Shown here: positions 1-13,162 of the stretch, piece after piece
Layout: each line of letters starts with the position of its first letter
Position numbering within the stretch: the first letter of the stretch is position 1
DNA from: Paroedura picta
Lineage: Eukaryota; Chordata; Lepidosauria; Squamata; Gekkonidae
Assembly: GCF_049243985.1 (NCBI RefSeq)
Contig: NC_135381.1
Coordinates: 20,323,345 to 20,387,344, forward strand
Direction: 5' to 3'
DNA length: 64,000 bases
Translations under genes and position numbers: made by a program
The notes under the pieces: generated by a model
The model's input: the letters and a program-made list of their open reading frames with translations, nothing else
Databases searched by the model: none
Told to the model about the DNA's origin: nothing

Positions 1-335
1 GGTGTCAGTCATGTGCATCCAAGAATGCACCACCAGTCCCAACTGCAAAGGGAGATTAGGCATGTTGGTCAAGAGGCATTTCAGTTCCAGTTGAAAAACT
101 CTGGGTTCATTGACATTGAGAAACTCTAGAGAAACTTCTGAGAAATTCCAGGGTTAAAGGTAGGGATGTGCAAAAAAAGAATATCCTTTTTTTTTGTTGT
201 TGCTTCATTTGGTCCACTGAGACCCAATGAGGGAGTTTCCAGGGAGGGAAGGGCCACAACGTCATGAGGCATTTGCAAGTCCCTGTGATTCAGTGGGGAA
301 AGTTTTTCCTAGGTATTTACAAACATTAGATTCAA

Positions 336-552
336 GTGGGTAGCCATGGTGGTCTGAAGCAGCACAACAAAACAAAATCAGAGTCCAGTGACACCTTTAA
401 GACCAACAAAGATTTATTCAAGGCGTGAGCTTTCGAGTGCAAGCACTCTTCCGCGGACTAAGTCGAGAAAGACGAAGCACTCGAAAGCTCACACCTTGAA
501 TAAATCTTTGTTGGTCTTAAAGGTGCCACTGGACTCTGATTTTGTTTTGTCA
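336..552. repeat. Compact Penelope-like fold-back repeat
   Basis: Two arms (about 336-455 and 478-552) are near-complementary. Each contains the 'cacctttaagaccaacaaag' type segment next to 'gagctttcgagtgcaagcac'. The same unit recurs at 49.7-50.2 kb, where it keeps a hammerhead-ribozyme core. In this copy the ribozyme core is degenerate and the loop between the arms is very short. Hammerhead motifs are known from terminal repeats of Penelope-like retroelements, so I assign it there by inference. Confidence 0.6.
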
Positions 553-1033
553 GACAGAAGATATTTCTCTTTTGCACAAGCCACTGAGTAGCAATGAATA
601 AACTTCCCACGAGAAGATCAGAACACCGTCTCTCAGTCCAGAAAACAGCCAAGAACTGCTGTTCTGACCTTTCCAGTTTGGTTTCACAGAGATCATGGAG
701 AACAGTGGCATTATTCTTAATTCCAGTCAAGATCCTTTATGGCCCACATATCTGTTGTGTGCCCCATTTGGGCATGGGGGAATGGATTGGAGCCAGATTT
801 GCTGAGATCTTTACTGGGGAGCACCTCTACATTTCCTGGGAGTTTTATGTAATGGTTTGAAGTGATTTGGAGGGTCCCCCCCCCATATGAAGTCCAGCTG
901 ATGTGGTTCCAAAGCAGGATGATTCACTTCAGAGCATGATCCTTTCCTAAAATGAATGGACCACTTTATTTCAAAGCATTTCTATAATCTCTAGGCAGGA
1001 CCTCCAGTAATGTTATGAGCCTTGGCTCTATTT

Positions 1034-1409
1034 CAGTGGTTCTCAGCCTGGGGGTTGGGACCCCTTTGGCGGTCGAACGACCCTTTCACAGGGGTCGCAG
1101 CAGGGCAAGCAGCTTGGCTGGGGGTGCACCATCCACACAACAGCCTTGCGGGGTAGATCGAGCATTCGTCTTTCTGGAGCAGCGGGAAAGAGTGAGATCG
1201 GCATGGTGGGATATGAGGCTGAACTGAACTGACAAACCCCGGAAAAAATAGGTTTATAGACAATCACGAACAATGGATCTTCACGCCATTGTTCAGTTTT
1301 GGTTTAATTTCTGGGAAAGAGCACTCGCATAATTGTATGGTTGGGGGTCACCACAGCATGAGGAACTGTATTAAAGGGTCGCGGCATTAGGAAGCTTGAG
1401 AACCGCTGC
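1034..1409 (+). mobile_element. SPIN-like non-autonomous hAT transposon
   Basis: The ends are CAGTGGTTCTCAGCCT and its approximate inverse (..GAGAACCGCTG). The interior carries 'ggggtcgcagcag' and 'aaagggtcgcggcattagg', features I associate with the SPIN ('Space Invader') hAT family. It is flanked by a near-identical 8-base duplication (ctctattt / ctcttttt), the hAT signature. At 376 bases it has no coding capacity. SPIN elements are known for repeated horizontal transfer among tetrapods, including squamates. Confidence 0.72.
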
Positions 1410-1464
1410 TCTTTTTGATGTCTTTAAATGTTGTCACCTTTTGTAATATCATGGCGCAGTCTAA

Positions 1465-4658
<3,194 letters not shown>

Positions 4659-6315
4659 AGCCAGGCTCTGCACCAAAGCGCCCAAGCCTCCCACCTCCCC
4701 CTTGGCTCGTGTCTTGCAAGATCAGCCATTTCTCAGCCTGAAGTGCTGTCGGCCCCAAAGAGCTGTCCAAGTGGTTGTTTATTTTGTTTGTTTGATTTTA
4801 AGAAGAAGACTCTGAGAGTTCTGCTTTGCAAGGGAGGGATGCTGTGGGAACTCCTGGGGAAGGGGAGGGTTAACCCACAGAGTCTCTCTTTCCACAGAGT
4901 TCCGAGGGGCCTTGAGGCTGCCCTGCTGGGTTTGTCTCCTCAGGTGCCCAGCAAAATGCATTCCAGACAGAACAGCTTCCTGGAGCAACCTGCCAGAATG
5001 GTGACCAAAGCTTTCTCCCCTTTGATGCTCAGTTCTCGGAGGGGGGGGGGGGCTGCTGGAGGTGTCTGGCTCTGCTCTTCAGGATGACATATCTCCCGCT
5101 TTTGCTCTTACCAATTAAAACAAAATCTCATGGTCGAAGTACGCAACGGGGATTGCATTTTCATTACATTTGCTGCCACTCGGTTGGTGCAAAGGCCATC
5201 GTTGGGGCTGTGTGTAAGCCATGCTCTGCGCTGCAAAAATTAGAACTCTGTGGCCTGCATGCTGGATTCAAATTGGGCCATTGCACAACTTCCATTTTGC
5301 ATAACTTATTCCGCAGTTTTAACTAGTTTGCTTAAAATTAGTCCTGGGGAGCTATGCAAGCCTTGAAGCTCCCCCTCCCTCCCTCTCCCTCGCACACACG
5401 CACACCTACATGCAGTACAATTACAGAAACGGGAAATCTGATCATAGCTCCTCTTGGGCTTCTGAAATTTCCAGTGGACCTCACCCACTCACTTCCAAAC
5501 TACCTGCAGAGCCACAAGGAATAGAAAAGTAAAAAAGTAAAGCTTTGATCTCAGGAAGCCTGCACTCCTGCAGTGACTCAGCATATGCACAGATCTGGCA
5601 ATGGCTACAGATCTTCACAGGTGCATTGTGTGTGTGTGTGTGTCGGGGGGGGGGGGAGGGAGGGAAGGGAATACTTTCAAAGATCAGTCTTCCTGCAGTA
5701 TTCTTCATTCATGGTGCTGCTCTTTCCTTCTGTACAGCTTAACAATATTTTTGATTACTTTACAGACATAAGCATAGCCAGTTTATTTTTGCTATGTCCT
5801 TTTTATAAAAATGTTCTTTGCGTGAGAAGTATCACCTTCCAAGGCTACTGCATTGCCAATGGCTTGATTAAATCCAGAGAATTGCAATTCTGTTTTTGTA
5901 CCGTAGCTTGGGTCTGTTGTTTGTCGAGACAATTCCCCCCCCCTCCTTTTCCAGGATCTGCACGGAATACCCCTTGTTAACTTTTGGGGGGTGGTGGGTG
6001 GGGGTTTAATTATTTAAATTTCTGTTAGAAGGATGTGAAACCATGTGAGCAGCATTTGATGGATGGGACCAGGCCAGCTCCACAAGCCAGTATCTTGAAG
6101 AGCAGAATCTGCAGAGACTAAGAAAGTATTTTTTTATATAAAAAAAGGAAATGTTGTCACCAAAGAGAAAAAAAAAAGCATTTTATCCATAGGAGCAAGT
6201 GCACTTCGGCAAGCTGTTAACTATCCTTCAGATCCTATTGCTCTCCCTGGATCTTCCAAGCAATGTAATATGATGGCAAAGGAATAGATGAAATAAAATT
6301 GTTTTAATAAGGCCA
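4659..6315 (+). other. PLS3: PLS3 3' untranslated region
   Basis: The sequence after the stop codon has no open frame of interest. It runs to a canonical AATAAA at 6292-6297, so cleavage is expected near 6315. It includes a G-run at about 5040, a (GT)n tract with poly-G at about 5630-5655, and A/T-rich stretches. The extent is inferred from the signal and was not observed. Confidence 0.65.
6292..6297 (+). terminator. PLS3: Polyadenylation signal of PLS3
   Basis: AATAAA lies 1.6 kb downstream of the stop, in an A/T-rich setting, and is followed by a T-rich stretch. It is the best signal in the region. Confidence 0.6.
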
Positions 6316-7591
6316 GTTTGATTTCTGTCAACCACCATCTTTGCATCAGGCTGCCCTAGTTCAAGTCTGGTTTAAACTGTAGTTTGGTCTAATTGGCAGC
6401 GGGGGGGGGGGGTCTCTAGACCAAGCCACCATTTTTTAGCTTTGGGGGCGAGGGGACAGGTTGTACAAGATTCATATAATCCTCTGAAAGGTTAGACTTT
6501 CTTTGGGATTCAGCTGTAGGAGGTGCAAAATGGTACTCAGAATAATGTCCAAGGAGAAAGAAATCCATTGCTAAATAGCCATGCAATATCCCAAAAAGAG
6601 ATCATCACCATAATAAGGTTTATAACAGACCAAGAAGAAGGTTAGAACCCACTGTAAACAACCCATTTTGGTGTATTACCCAGAACTTGTACTCTTGCAA
6701 ATGTTAGACTTGATGGACCTTGTATTGCTCCAGCAGAGCACCTTATGTTCTGGAGGAAAAGTAGAGATGTAGGAGGACTGCTTAATACGAAATATATGTT
6801 GCTTCCAGTTTAGGATGACTATAATTAATGACCTCCGAAACAACTTTTCAGCAGCCTTGCTCAGGTCTTTCAAACCAAGAGCCATGGCTTACTTTGTTGA
6901 ACCAATCCAGTGCACGTTGGTGTTCCTCTTTTCCTGCTGCCTTCAACTTTTCCTAAAATTATTGTCTTTCCTCCCCAAGAAAAATGTAGCCTTAATTGCT
7001 GAGAGTCCTTAGGAAACGCTCCTCCTCTGTAGATTCAAAATACAATCCACGGAGTTTATAAAAGGAGGCCACTCAGAATTTAAGCCAGCTCATAAAAGTT
7101 AGAAAAATCTCCCAAACTTCCCTCTGGGGTCAGGTGAGGCCAGTTGAAGGATGTCCAGAAGGAACAGTCAAACACCCAGAAATGATGGGGAGAGGCAGGC
7201 AGATTCCGGGTACCTTGCTGAGCAGAGAAGGTACAGAAGAGAAGAGGAAAAAGAATGATCTAAACCCTGCCTTTCTACACTCACCCACAGTCGCTGGGGG
7301 AAGAGGAGGGTGAGGCTGCTTTGCTTGCAACACTAGAGATTATGCTGGTCTTGGCTTGCCATGCGGGAAACAAGGAAAGCTGCAGTTGTGAGAATTCCAT
7401 TTTCTGCCTGGGCACTCCTTCCTAACATGCATTATGCAGACAAATGTTTGCATTTCTTGTTTTAATAATAAGTGTGGCTGAACGCTAAAGGTGGCTAGTT
7501 GAATACAAGGCATGAGACAAAACGTGGGAAGAGGCGGACCCCACTGCCATATGCTTTTTGGTACACTAGGGGGCACTGTTCCTCAACACTT
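6316..7591. other. Intergenic stretch without recognised features
   Basis: The sequence between the PLS3 3' UTR and the Harbinger element has only short, composition-driven open frames and a G-run near 6400. I recognise no gene or repeat here. Confidence 0.5.
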
Positions 7592-8101
7592 GGGGGCATT
7601 TCCCACGGCTTAAAAATAGCACAATGGTAGCTGATTGAAAACGCTACTAATTTGCCATAACGCACGACGTCGTAAACAATCTGCAACAATCCTGAAACCG
7701 AACCGCCAAAAGCGCTTCGTTGTAGCGCTTCTAGGGGAATCCAGAAAACTGGATTCACCCTCCGGATAGCGATACACTCCTGCAACCAATCTGCAACACT
7801 AGCGCTAAAGACCTGTGCGTTACCATTGTTGCGGGTTCTTCAAAGTCCCTCCTCCCGAGCCTGTCCTCCAAACTTCCGGCGAACTGTTCGCCATTTTTTT
7901 TTTCTCCGAGCGAGCGGGGATCTACGAGGCAACGGGACAGCGACTGGCTTTCAAGCACGATCACTTTCGGAAATTCTGCCCGGACACCACAAGAGTTTTT
8001 CACAAGCACAGTGGCACACACCGTCACGTTCCCAAAATTTGCCCAAAGCTTAAAACCCCGTCTACCATCGGCCAGTCCTAGCGGAGTCAACGTACAGGGA
8101 G

Positions 8102-8598
8102 CATTTTAAAAAATTTTCCTCTGAGCGTGCCAACGAACGTTCGCCGCTCGCAGTCTCCTGCTTAGCTTAGAGGGGTTCAATAGACATGATTCGTGGTGAT
8201 ATCATGAGGGGCGGCTTATGTGTAGTGGGTCTTTGTGTGGTTCCCGGTGCGTGCTTGTGCTTGGGTGCGGACAACCCCTTCCATTGGCGGCTAGACCTCC
8301 GGCAAGCGGAGTTGCCGTCCCCCGTTCATTTTAAAAAATTTTCCTCTGAGCGTGCCAACGAACGGTCGCCGCTCGCAGTCTCCTGCTTAGCTTACAGGGG
8401 TTCAATAGACATGATTCGTGGTGATATCATGAGGGGCGGCTTATGTGTAGTGGGTCTTTGTGTGGTTCCCGGTGCGTGCTTGTGCTTGGGTGCGGACAAC
8501 CCCTTCCATTGGCGGCTAGACCTCCGGCAAGCGGAGTCGCCGTCCCCCGTTCATTTTAAAAAACATTCCTCTGAGCGTGCCAACGAACGTACGCCAGT
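8102..8598. repeat. 225-base tandem repeat in Harbinger left end
   Basis: There are two full 225-base units (8102-8326 and 8327-8551) and a partial third (from 8552). They differ at only a few positions. Each unit starts 'cattttaaaa' and includes 'gagcgtgccaacgaacg'. Because 225 is a multiple of three, an open frame runs through (8186-8767), but its repeated peptide looks incidental. The repeats lie 0.4 kb upstream of the first Myb-like gene and may be protein-binding or promoter repeats. Confidence 0.85.
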
Positions 8599-8904
8599 AA
8601 CATGTCATGTTTGGTTGATTTATGCTGTGGCTGGTGAATATTATTGGGGAACTGCCGAGTACTGCCGCACTTGCTCTCGGTTGAACACCGGCATGCGTTT
8701 GTGTAATGGCGGACATTTTCCTAAAATGGCTCCCGCTGCATGTTCAAACTGCTCTTCTCGCGTGTAAACGAATACGCGCATGCGTTAAGTCAAACAACAA
8801 GGGCGCCAATCTGGCCATTAGGAGCAGATCCTGTTCCCGCGCGAGGAGTTTTGAACGTGACATGTGACCTGATGTGGCCAATGTGCGTGTCCCCTGCTGC
8901 CCTC

Positions 8905-8958
8905 CACCAATCAGGAGCCGGCTAGTCCCTTTGTCTTTGTGTGCGGGAAGGTATATGA
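8905..8958 (+). promoter_or_regulatory. Putative promoter of Harbinger Myb-like gene 1
   Basis: A CCAAT box (CCACCAATCAGGAG, near 8905) is followed by a TATA-like GGTATATGA at 8951-8958. The ATG at 9015 is about 60 bases further on. This spacing suits a short 5' leader and supports 9015 as the start over in-frame ATGs upstream. It is inferred from motifs only. Confidence 0.5.
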
Positions 8959-9014
8959 TCCGTTGCACCCTGCACCTCCCACCACCATTTTGCTCAGCTA
9001 CTAGCGAAAGCAAC

Positions 9015-11171
9015 ATGGAATCGTCTTCTCAAGCCTCGTCCGTCCCTGCAACCGGCCGTGGCCCTACTTGGAGGGACGCGGAGATCAGGGACCTGATCGG
9101 GATTTTCTCGGAGGAGAAAATCCAGGACGCGTTCCAGTCCTCCCACAGGAATAGGGAGGTTTTTGAACAAGTGGCTATTAAGATGCGCGCCCTGGGCCAC
9201 AACAGGACCGGCCTTGAATGCCGGTCGAAGACCAAGACAATGAGGGCAGAGTACATGCGTGCCGTGAACCATAATAAGGGTTCCGGCAACGAAAAGGTTA
9301 CCTGCCCCTACTTCGAGGAGCAGCGCCAGCTGTACGGGGACGGGGAAGGATCCGGCAGGCCGAAGCGCGTCGGCCGGAGCCTTAAGGTGGTTCGGAAGCC
9401 GGCTGCCCCGGTCGAGGAACCACCCGCTGAGGAGGATCCCGGCGAGGGAACCTCGTCCAGCTTTCGCCCTCCACCCCCCGTCCAGCAACGAGCCGCGGAA
9501 TCGGTAACGCTGGACCTGATCGCCATCGCTCCTGGGGAGCCAGAGGAGGCTCCTGAGCAAACGCCCCTTGCCTCCGGTAAGTGATTTTCTTTTTATTTTA
9601 TATTTCCTTTTGAGCAAATGTGTGTTCTGACGTTTGGGCATCGTTTTCTCGTGTGTTCGTTGCAACGCATAAGATGGTAGGCTGTGGAGTGCTTGCTGTG
9701 GTTACTATTTGAAACGGTTTTAATTTTATAATTTTATAATTTAATTTTTAAAAGATTTTAAAAGAAGGTAGGCTGTGGAGTGCTTGCTGTGGTTACTATT
9801 TGAAACGGTTTTAATGTTATAATTTAATTTTAATTTTTAAAAGATTTAATAAGATGGTTGGCTGTGGAGTGCTTGATGTGGTTAGTATTTTAAACGGTCA
9901 TGTTTAACCCACAGCCCCAAAATATTTGCTGCATGCCTCGCCCATAGGCCTTCTGCAGTACTTTGGCTCACTACTTTGGGAGCTTGCTTTGTGGTTCATG
10001 GTGTATGCTTGCTCATTTTTCACTATTTTCTGCTCTTGTCCACAGAGACACAGTTGCCAGGGACGGGGCCCCTAGAGTCTCCAGCAGCACCTGACGTGGA
10101 TAGTGATTCGGGGGCATCAACTAACATTGGTAAGTATTAGTAAAAATAGGGGGGGGGGCTGTTTTAACTGCTTTGTGCTTTTCTGTTTGTGCAGGGCAGC
10201 AGCACTGCTAAGAGAAAGAAGAGAGTCCCTCTGCGTTGCTGGTGTAGGCTTTGAAGCTGGCTTTGCCACCCTTTGGTCCTAGATCTTTTTTTTTTCCTTT
10301 TTTTGCAGATTTCATACCCGGAACACAGGAGGAGGAACAGCCTGGGGTGCTTGGACCTCCTGCCCGGCGCAGGCGGATACAGATTCAAGATGGTGAGCGT
10401 GCATGACCTGTTCCTTTCGAGCCATAGCTGCAGGACAATGTCGCTAGGCACTAACCATGTGCTCCCTTTTAATTGTTGAGAGTCCTGCTGTGAAAGTAGG
10501 CAAAAGTAAAAGCACAACATGGGCAAACAAACAATGGCCATGTGCTCACCGGGGATTGTTTAAATTCTTGGCAGGAAAACACGGGGACAAAAAAGGACAC
10601 CATGTCCACCATGGTGTTTTTTGACTTTTTTGATGTTACTAACAGTTTTGTTTCTCATTTTTTGCCAACAGAGGTTCTTTCAGATGAGGAGGAGGAACCA
10701 CCCCTGCCTCCAGGCAGCCCACCACCTAGAGGTGCGCTCCCAGCAGAGGAGAGGCTTACGAGGGAACGCGGCAGGCTGAGGCGCGTCTCAGTCTTGACAA
10801 GCGTGGGAGAGAGGCTCCTTGAGCACTGCTATGAGGAGTCACGGCGTGCCGCGGCCGCTGACCAAGCCATGCTCACACTCATTGCCCAGGAGGGGAGAAA
10901 ATTGAGGGCAGTCCTTAGAGAGACAAACCAAATCCTACGCGAAGGCGTGGAGGAGGTGCGACTGATAAGGAGACTCATGGAGAGGGCAGTAGCGGTCATG
11001 GAAAGGGCCTACCCTCCACAAATCGCCCCCCCACCACCACCCACACCAACACCACCACTTCCAGCACCCACCCCACCAACTCCCTCTCAGAATGCCTCCA
11101 CCCAAACAAGAAGGAGGACTATTCTCGGAAAGAGAAAAATTAAACCAGCAGACAAGTACTCCCCCTCCTAG
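9015..11171 (+). CDS. Harbinger Myb/SANT-like protein 1
   Basis: Exons 9015-9576, 10046-10129, 10309-10392 and 10672-11171 join in one frame (all junctions phase 1, GT...AG) to give 409 aa. Residues about 17-110 form a trihelix Myb/SANT-like domain (TWRDAEIRDLIGIFSEE, CRSKTKTMRAEYMRAVNHN, CPYFEEQRQLYG), the type found in Harbinger Myb proteins and in host proteins derived from them. An acidic, proline-rich middle follows. Exon 4 has a helical, probably coiled-coil segment (RLRRVSVLTSVGERLLEH), a proline-rich stretch and a basic nuclear-localisation-like tail (RRRTILGKRKIKP). In known Harbingers the Myb-like protein carries the transposase into the nucleus and to the ends. That role is inferred here. 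Confidence 0.85.
9671..9900 (+). repeat. Three ~90-base tandem repeats in intron 1
   Basis: Copies start at 9671, 9762 and 9851, each opening with 'ggctgtggagtgcttg'. They lie in the first intron of Myb-like gene 1 and end in A/T-rich sequence. Copy three is shorter and more diverged. Confidence 0.8.
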
Positions 11172-11220
11172 TTTTGCCCACTTTTTCTATTTCATGTTAT
11201 CTGTGTTTTGTTGTTTGTTG

Positions 11221-11226
11221 AATAAA
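11221..11226 (+). terminator. Polyadenylation signal of Myb-like gene 1
   Basis: AATAAA lies 50 bases after the stop codon and is followed by T/GT-rich sequence. This is compact, as is usual for transposon genes. Confidence 0.7.
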
Positions 11227-11441
11227 GTTTATATTTTTGACTCTGTCTCTGTGTACCCTACTGTAGAATCTGCAAGGCTGAAAGCGGCCTCTCTAGTGAT
11301 TGTGTATATTGTGGTACTGCTGTGTGGGTTGGAGGTTGGAGGGGTGTTAGTTCAAGGAGTTTTAGGAGTGTGGTGTGGGGTTAAATATGTGCGAGTTTAA
11401 GAAGTCACACTGGAGTCTTGTTATAAAATTTGCAATAACAT

Positions 11442-11447
11442 TTTATT
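11442..11447 (-). terminator. Polyadenylation signal of Myb-like gene 2
   Basis: TTTATT on the plus strand is AATAAA on the minus strand, about 390 bases beyond the stop of the second Myb-like gene. The two Myb-like genes are convergent, with their signals about 220 bases apart. Confidence 0.55.
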
Positions 11448-11459
11448 TTAAACAACATT

Positions 11460-11601
11460 TTAACAGGGGAAAAACATTAGGGAATGAAACTTGGAGCCCC
11501 ACCAGCACCACCACCCCCCACCCCCCTGGAAAACCTATTTTTTTTAACAAAGGTATACATTTAACAGGGGAAAAACATTAGGGAATGAAACTTGGAGCCC
11601 C
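11460..11601. repeat. 41-base direct repeat between converging genes
   Basis: The segment beginning 'ttaacaggggaaaaacatta' occurs at 11460-11500 and again at 11561-11601. The copies are almost identical and 101 bases apart. They lie in the probable 3' UTR of Myb-like gene 2. Confidence 0.85.
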
Positions 11602-11833
11602 CCCCCCAACCCCTACCCCAAAACACAAACAGGAAACAAAACTCAGTTCCCACCGCTCCCCTCCCCAGCCCCTTCCATCGCCCTAACTCTCCTGCACAGC
11701 CGTCCCACGGTCCCCCTAACTTTGCGCCGGAAGAGCTCTTCGTCCTCCTTCTTCTTAACTGTGGGGAGGGAGAAAAAGTACACATTAGTACCACACATAT
11801 TTTCAAATTTCTTTAGTTTACATGCATACACTT

Positions 11834-12806
11834 TTAAGTGGCCTTAGCCACAGTGTGAGATGAGTTGGGCAGTGGGGAACATAACCTACGTTCTTCCGCC
11901 TCCCTCTGTTGCCTGTGCTGCTCAATCTCCCCTTTCAGCTCTGCCACTTGAGCCTCCAGGGAAGTAACTCTGGCCTCCATGGCACGCAGCCTTGCCTCCA
12001 CAGTTTCAGCTATAGAAATCAAACAAAGAATTTAATAACACTTCAAATGGGAGCATCACAGCAGGCTCCCATATGGCTCCATGGGGGTACACACACATGG
12101 GTCTCCCGCACAGGCATAAAACTCTCACCTGCAGCCTGTCCCGAGGTGGAAGGTCCCTCTTCCTCCCCCTCCTCACGCTCAGGTGCTGTTGCCAGCTTGG
12201 ATGGTGATTGTGTGGCTGGGCAAAGAAAAAGACAAATCATAATTAAAGGCACACAAAACAGAGATGAAACACAGCAGGTAGACACACCACAGTTAGAGTC
12301 TAAGCGCATAACCAAAGTGGTTCTACAGTACTGGCTGGCTAAGTCTGAGGGGGTTGACAGCATCTAAATACTTTCTCGAATTTCATTGGGGACAGTAGGG
12401 GAAAGAGGCAGCTAGTCATTCCATGCATGTTTAAGGGCAAAACACAACGAGGGCAGCACTCACCCATATGCCTCCTCATGTCCAGGGGGGGCTTCCCAGC
12501 CTTCTCCCATATTTTAACCATCTGGTCGTGGAAGACCGTCCTCCCACTTGGCTGCGGGATCCCCCCCCACTGTTCCAGACTGTTTAGGAAGTCCAGCTTA
12601 AGGCGCTTGAATTTTGTCCGGACCTGCTCCCAGGTCCGGACGTAGCCCCTCTCCCTCAGCTTTGAAGCCAACACCAGGTAGGCACCCTTGGTGTGGCAAT
12701 GGGTGCTGGCCATTAGGCGGCCAACACTTTTTGATTGTAGCACAAGCTCCAGAAGTGCCTCAGCCTCGGCGCGCTGCCAGAAGGAGCCCTTCCGTGGCTT
12801 CGGCAT
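11834..12806 (-). CDS. Harbinger Myb/SANT-like protein 2 (extra gene)
   Basis: Minus-strand exons 12806-12464, 12215-12129 and 12009-11834 join in frame (phase 1 junctions, consensus GT...AG) to give 201 aa. Residues about 8-110 are a second trihelix Myb/SANT-like domain (FWQRAEAEALLELVLQS, YLVLASKLRERGYVRTWEQV, KFKRLKLDFLNSLEQWGG, VFHDQMVKIWEKAGKPP). An acidic linker follows, then a coiled coil of about 50 residues (VEARLRAMEARVTSLEAQVA). It is not a copy of Myb-like protein 1: the domains differ at most positions and the exon layout differs. It may pair with transposase or with protein 1. I know no set role for a second Myb-like protein in this superfamily. Confidence 0.83.
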
Positions 12807-12859
12807 CTTCGGAATGACGGTTAGGGAACGAACGTGCGTTGCTCCGATCGACCACCCCG

Positions 12860-12895
12860 TTTTTTAAATGTATCAAAGCTGCCCACCAATAAAAT
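12860..12895 (-). promoter_or_regulatory. Putative promoter of Myb-like gene 2
   Basis: On the minus strand a CCAAT-type box (ATTGGTGGGC) precedes a TATA-like CATTTAAAAAAC about 60 bases before the ATG at 12806. It is inferred from motif spacing only. Confidence 0.4.
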
Positions 12896-13130
12896 TATTC
12901 CTTGGAACATGAGTGGATTGATCCTCCGGTTTGACAGGGGTCGCCAATACTTCCTGGCTACCCGCCTCCCCGAACTTTCCCCATTCAGCGCTTCCGTATT
13001 GTGTTTGTCAATTTCAGTTGGGAGTTAGCATTTAGGGCTGTCAAAGTGCTTTTGGACCAGAGAATCCCCGTTTTTTTGCTGGCAAAGTACACAAACCGCA
13101 CAAGACAAGGTTAAACAAATAACACAAAAC

Positions 13131-13136
13131 TTTATT
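13131..13136 (-). terminator. Polyadenylation signal of Harbinger transposase
   Basis: TTTATT on the plus strand (AATAAA on the minus strand) lies 27 bases beyond the transposase stop codon. Confidence 0.65.
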
Positions 13137-13162
13137 CACCAACAAGAGAGTGGGAAAAACAA

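Noticed and set aside
8186-8767. 193-codon open frame with a duplicated 75-residue peptide
   Set aside because: It stays open because the 225-base tandem repeat is a multiple of three. The peptide has no domain, and the region lies upstream of the promoter of Myb-like gene 1.
9308-9665. Minus-strand open frames opposite Myb-like gene 1
   Set aside because: They are shadows of the G/C-rich coding exon on the plus strand.
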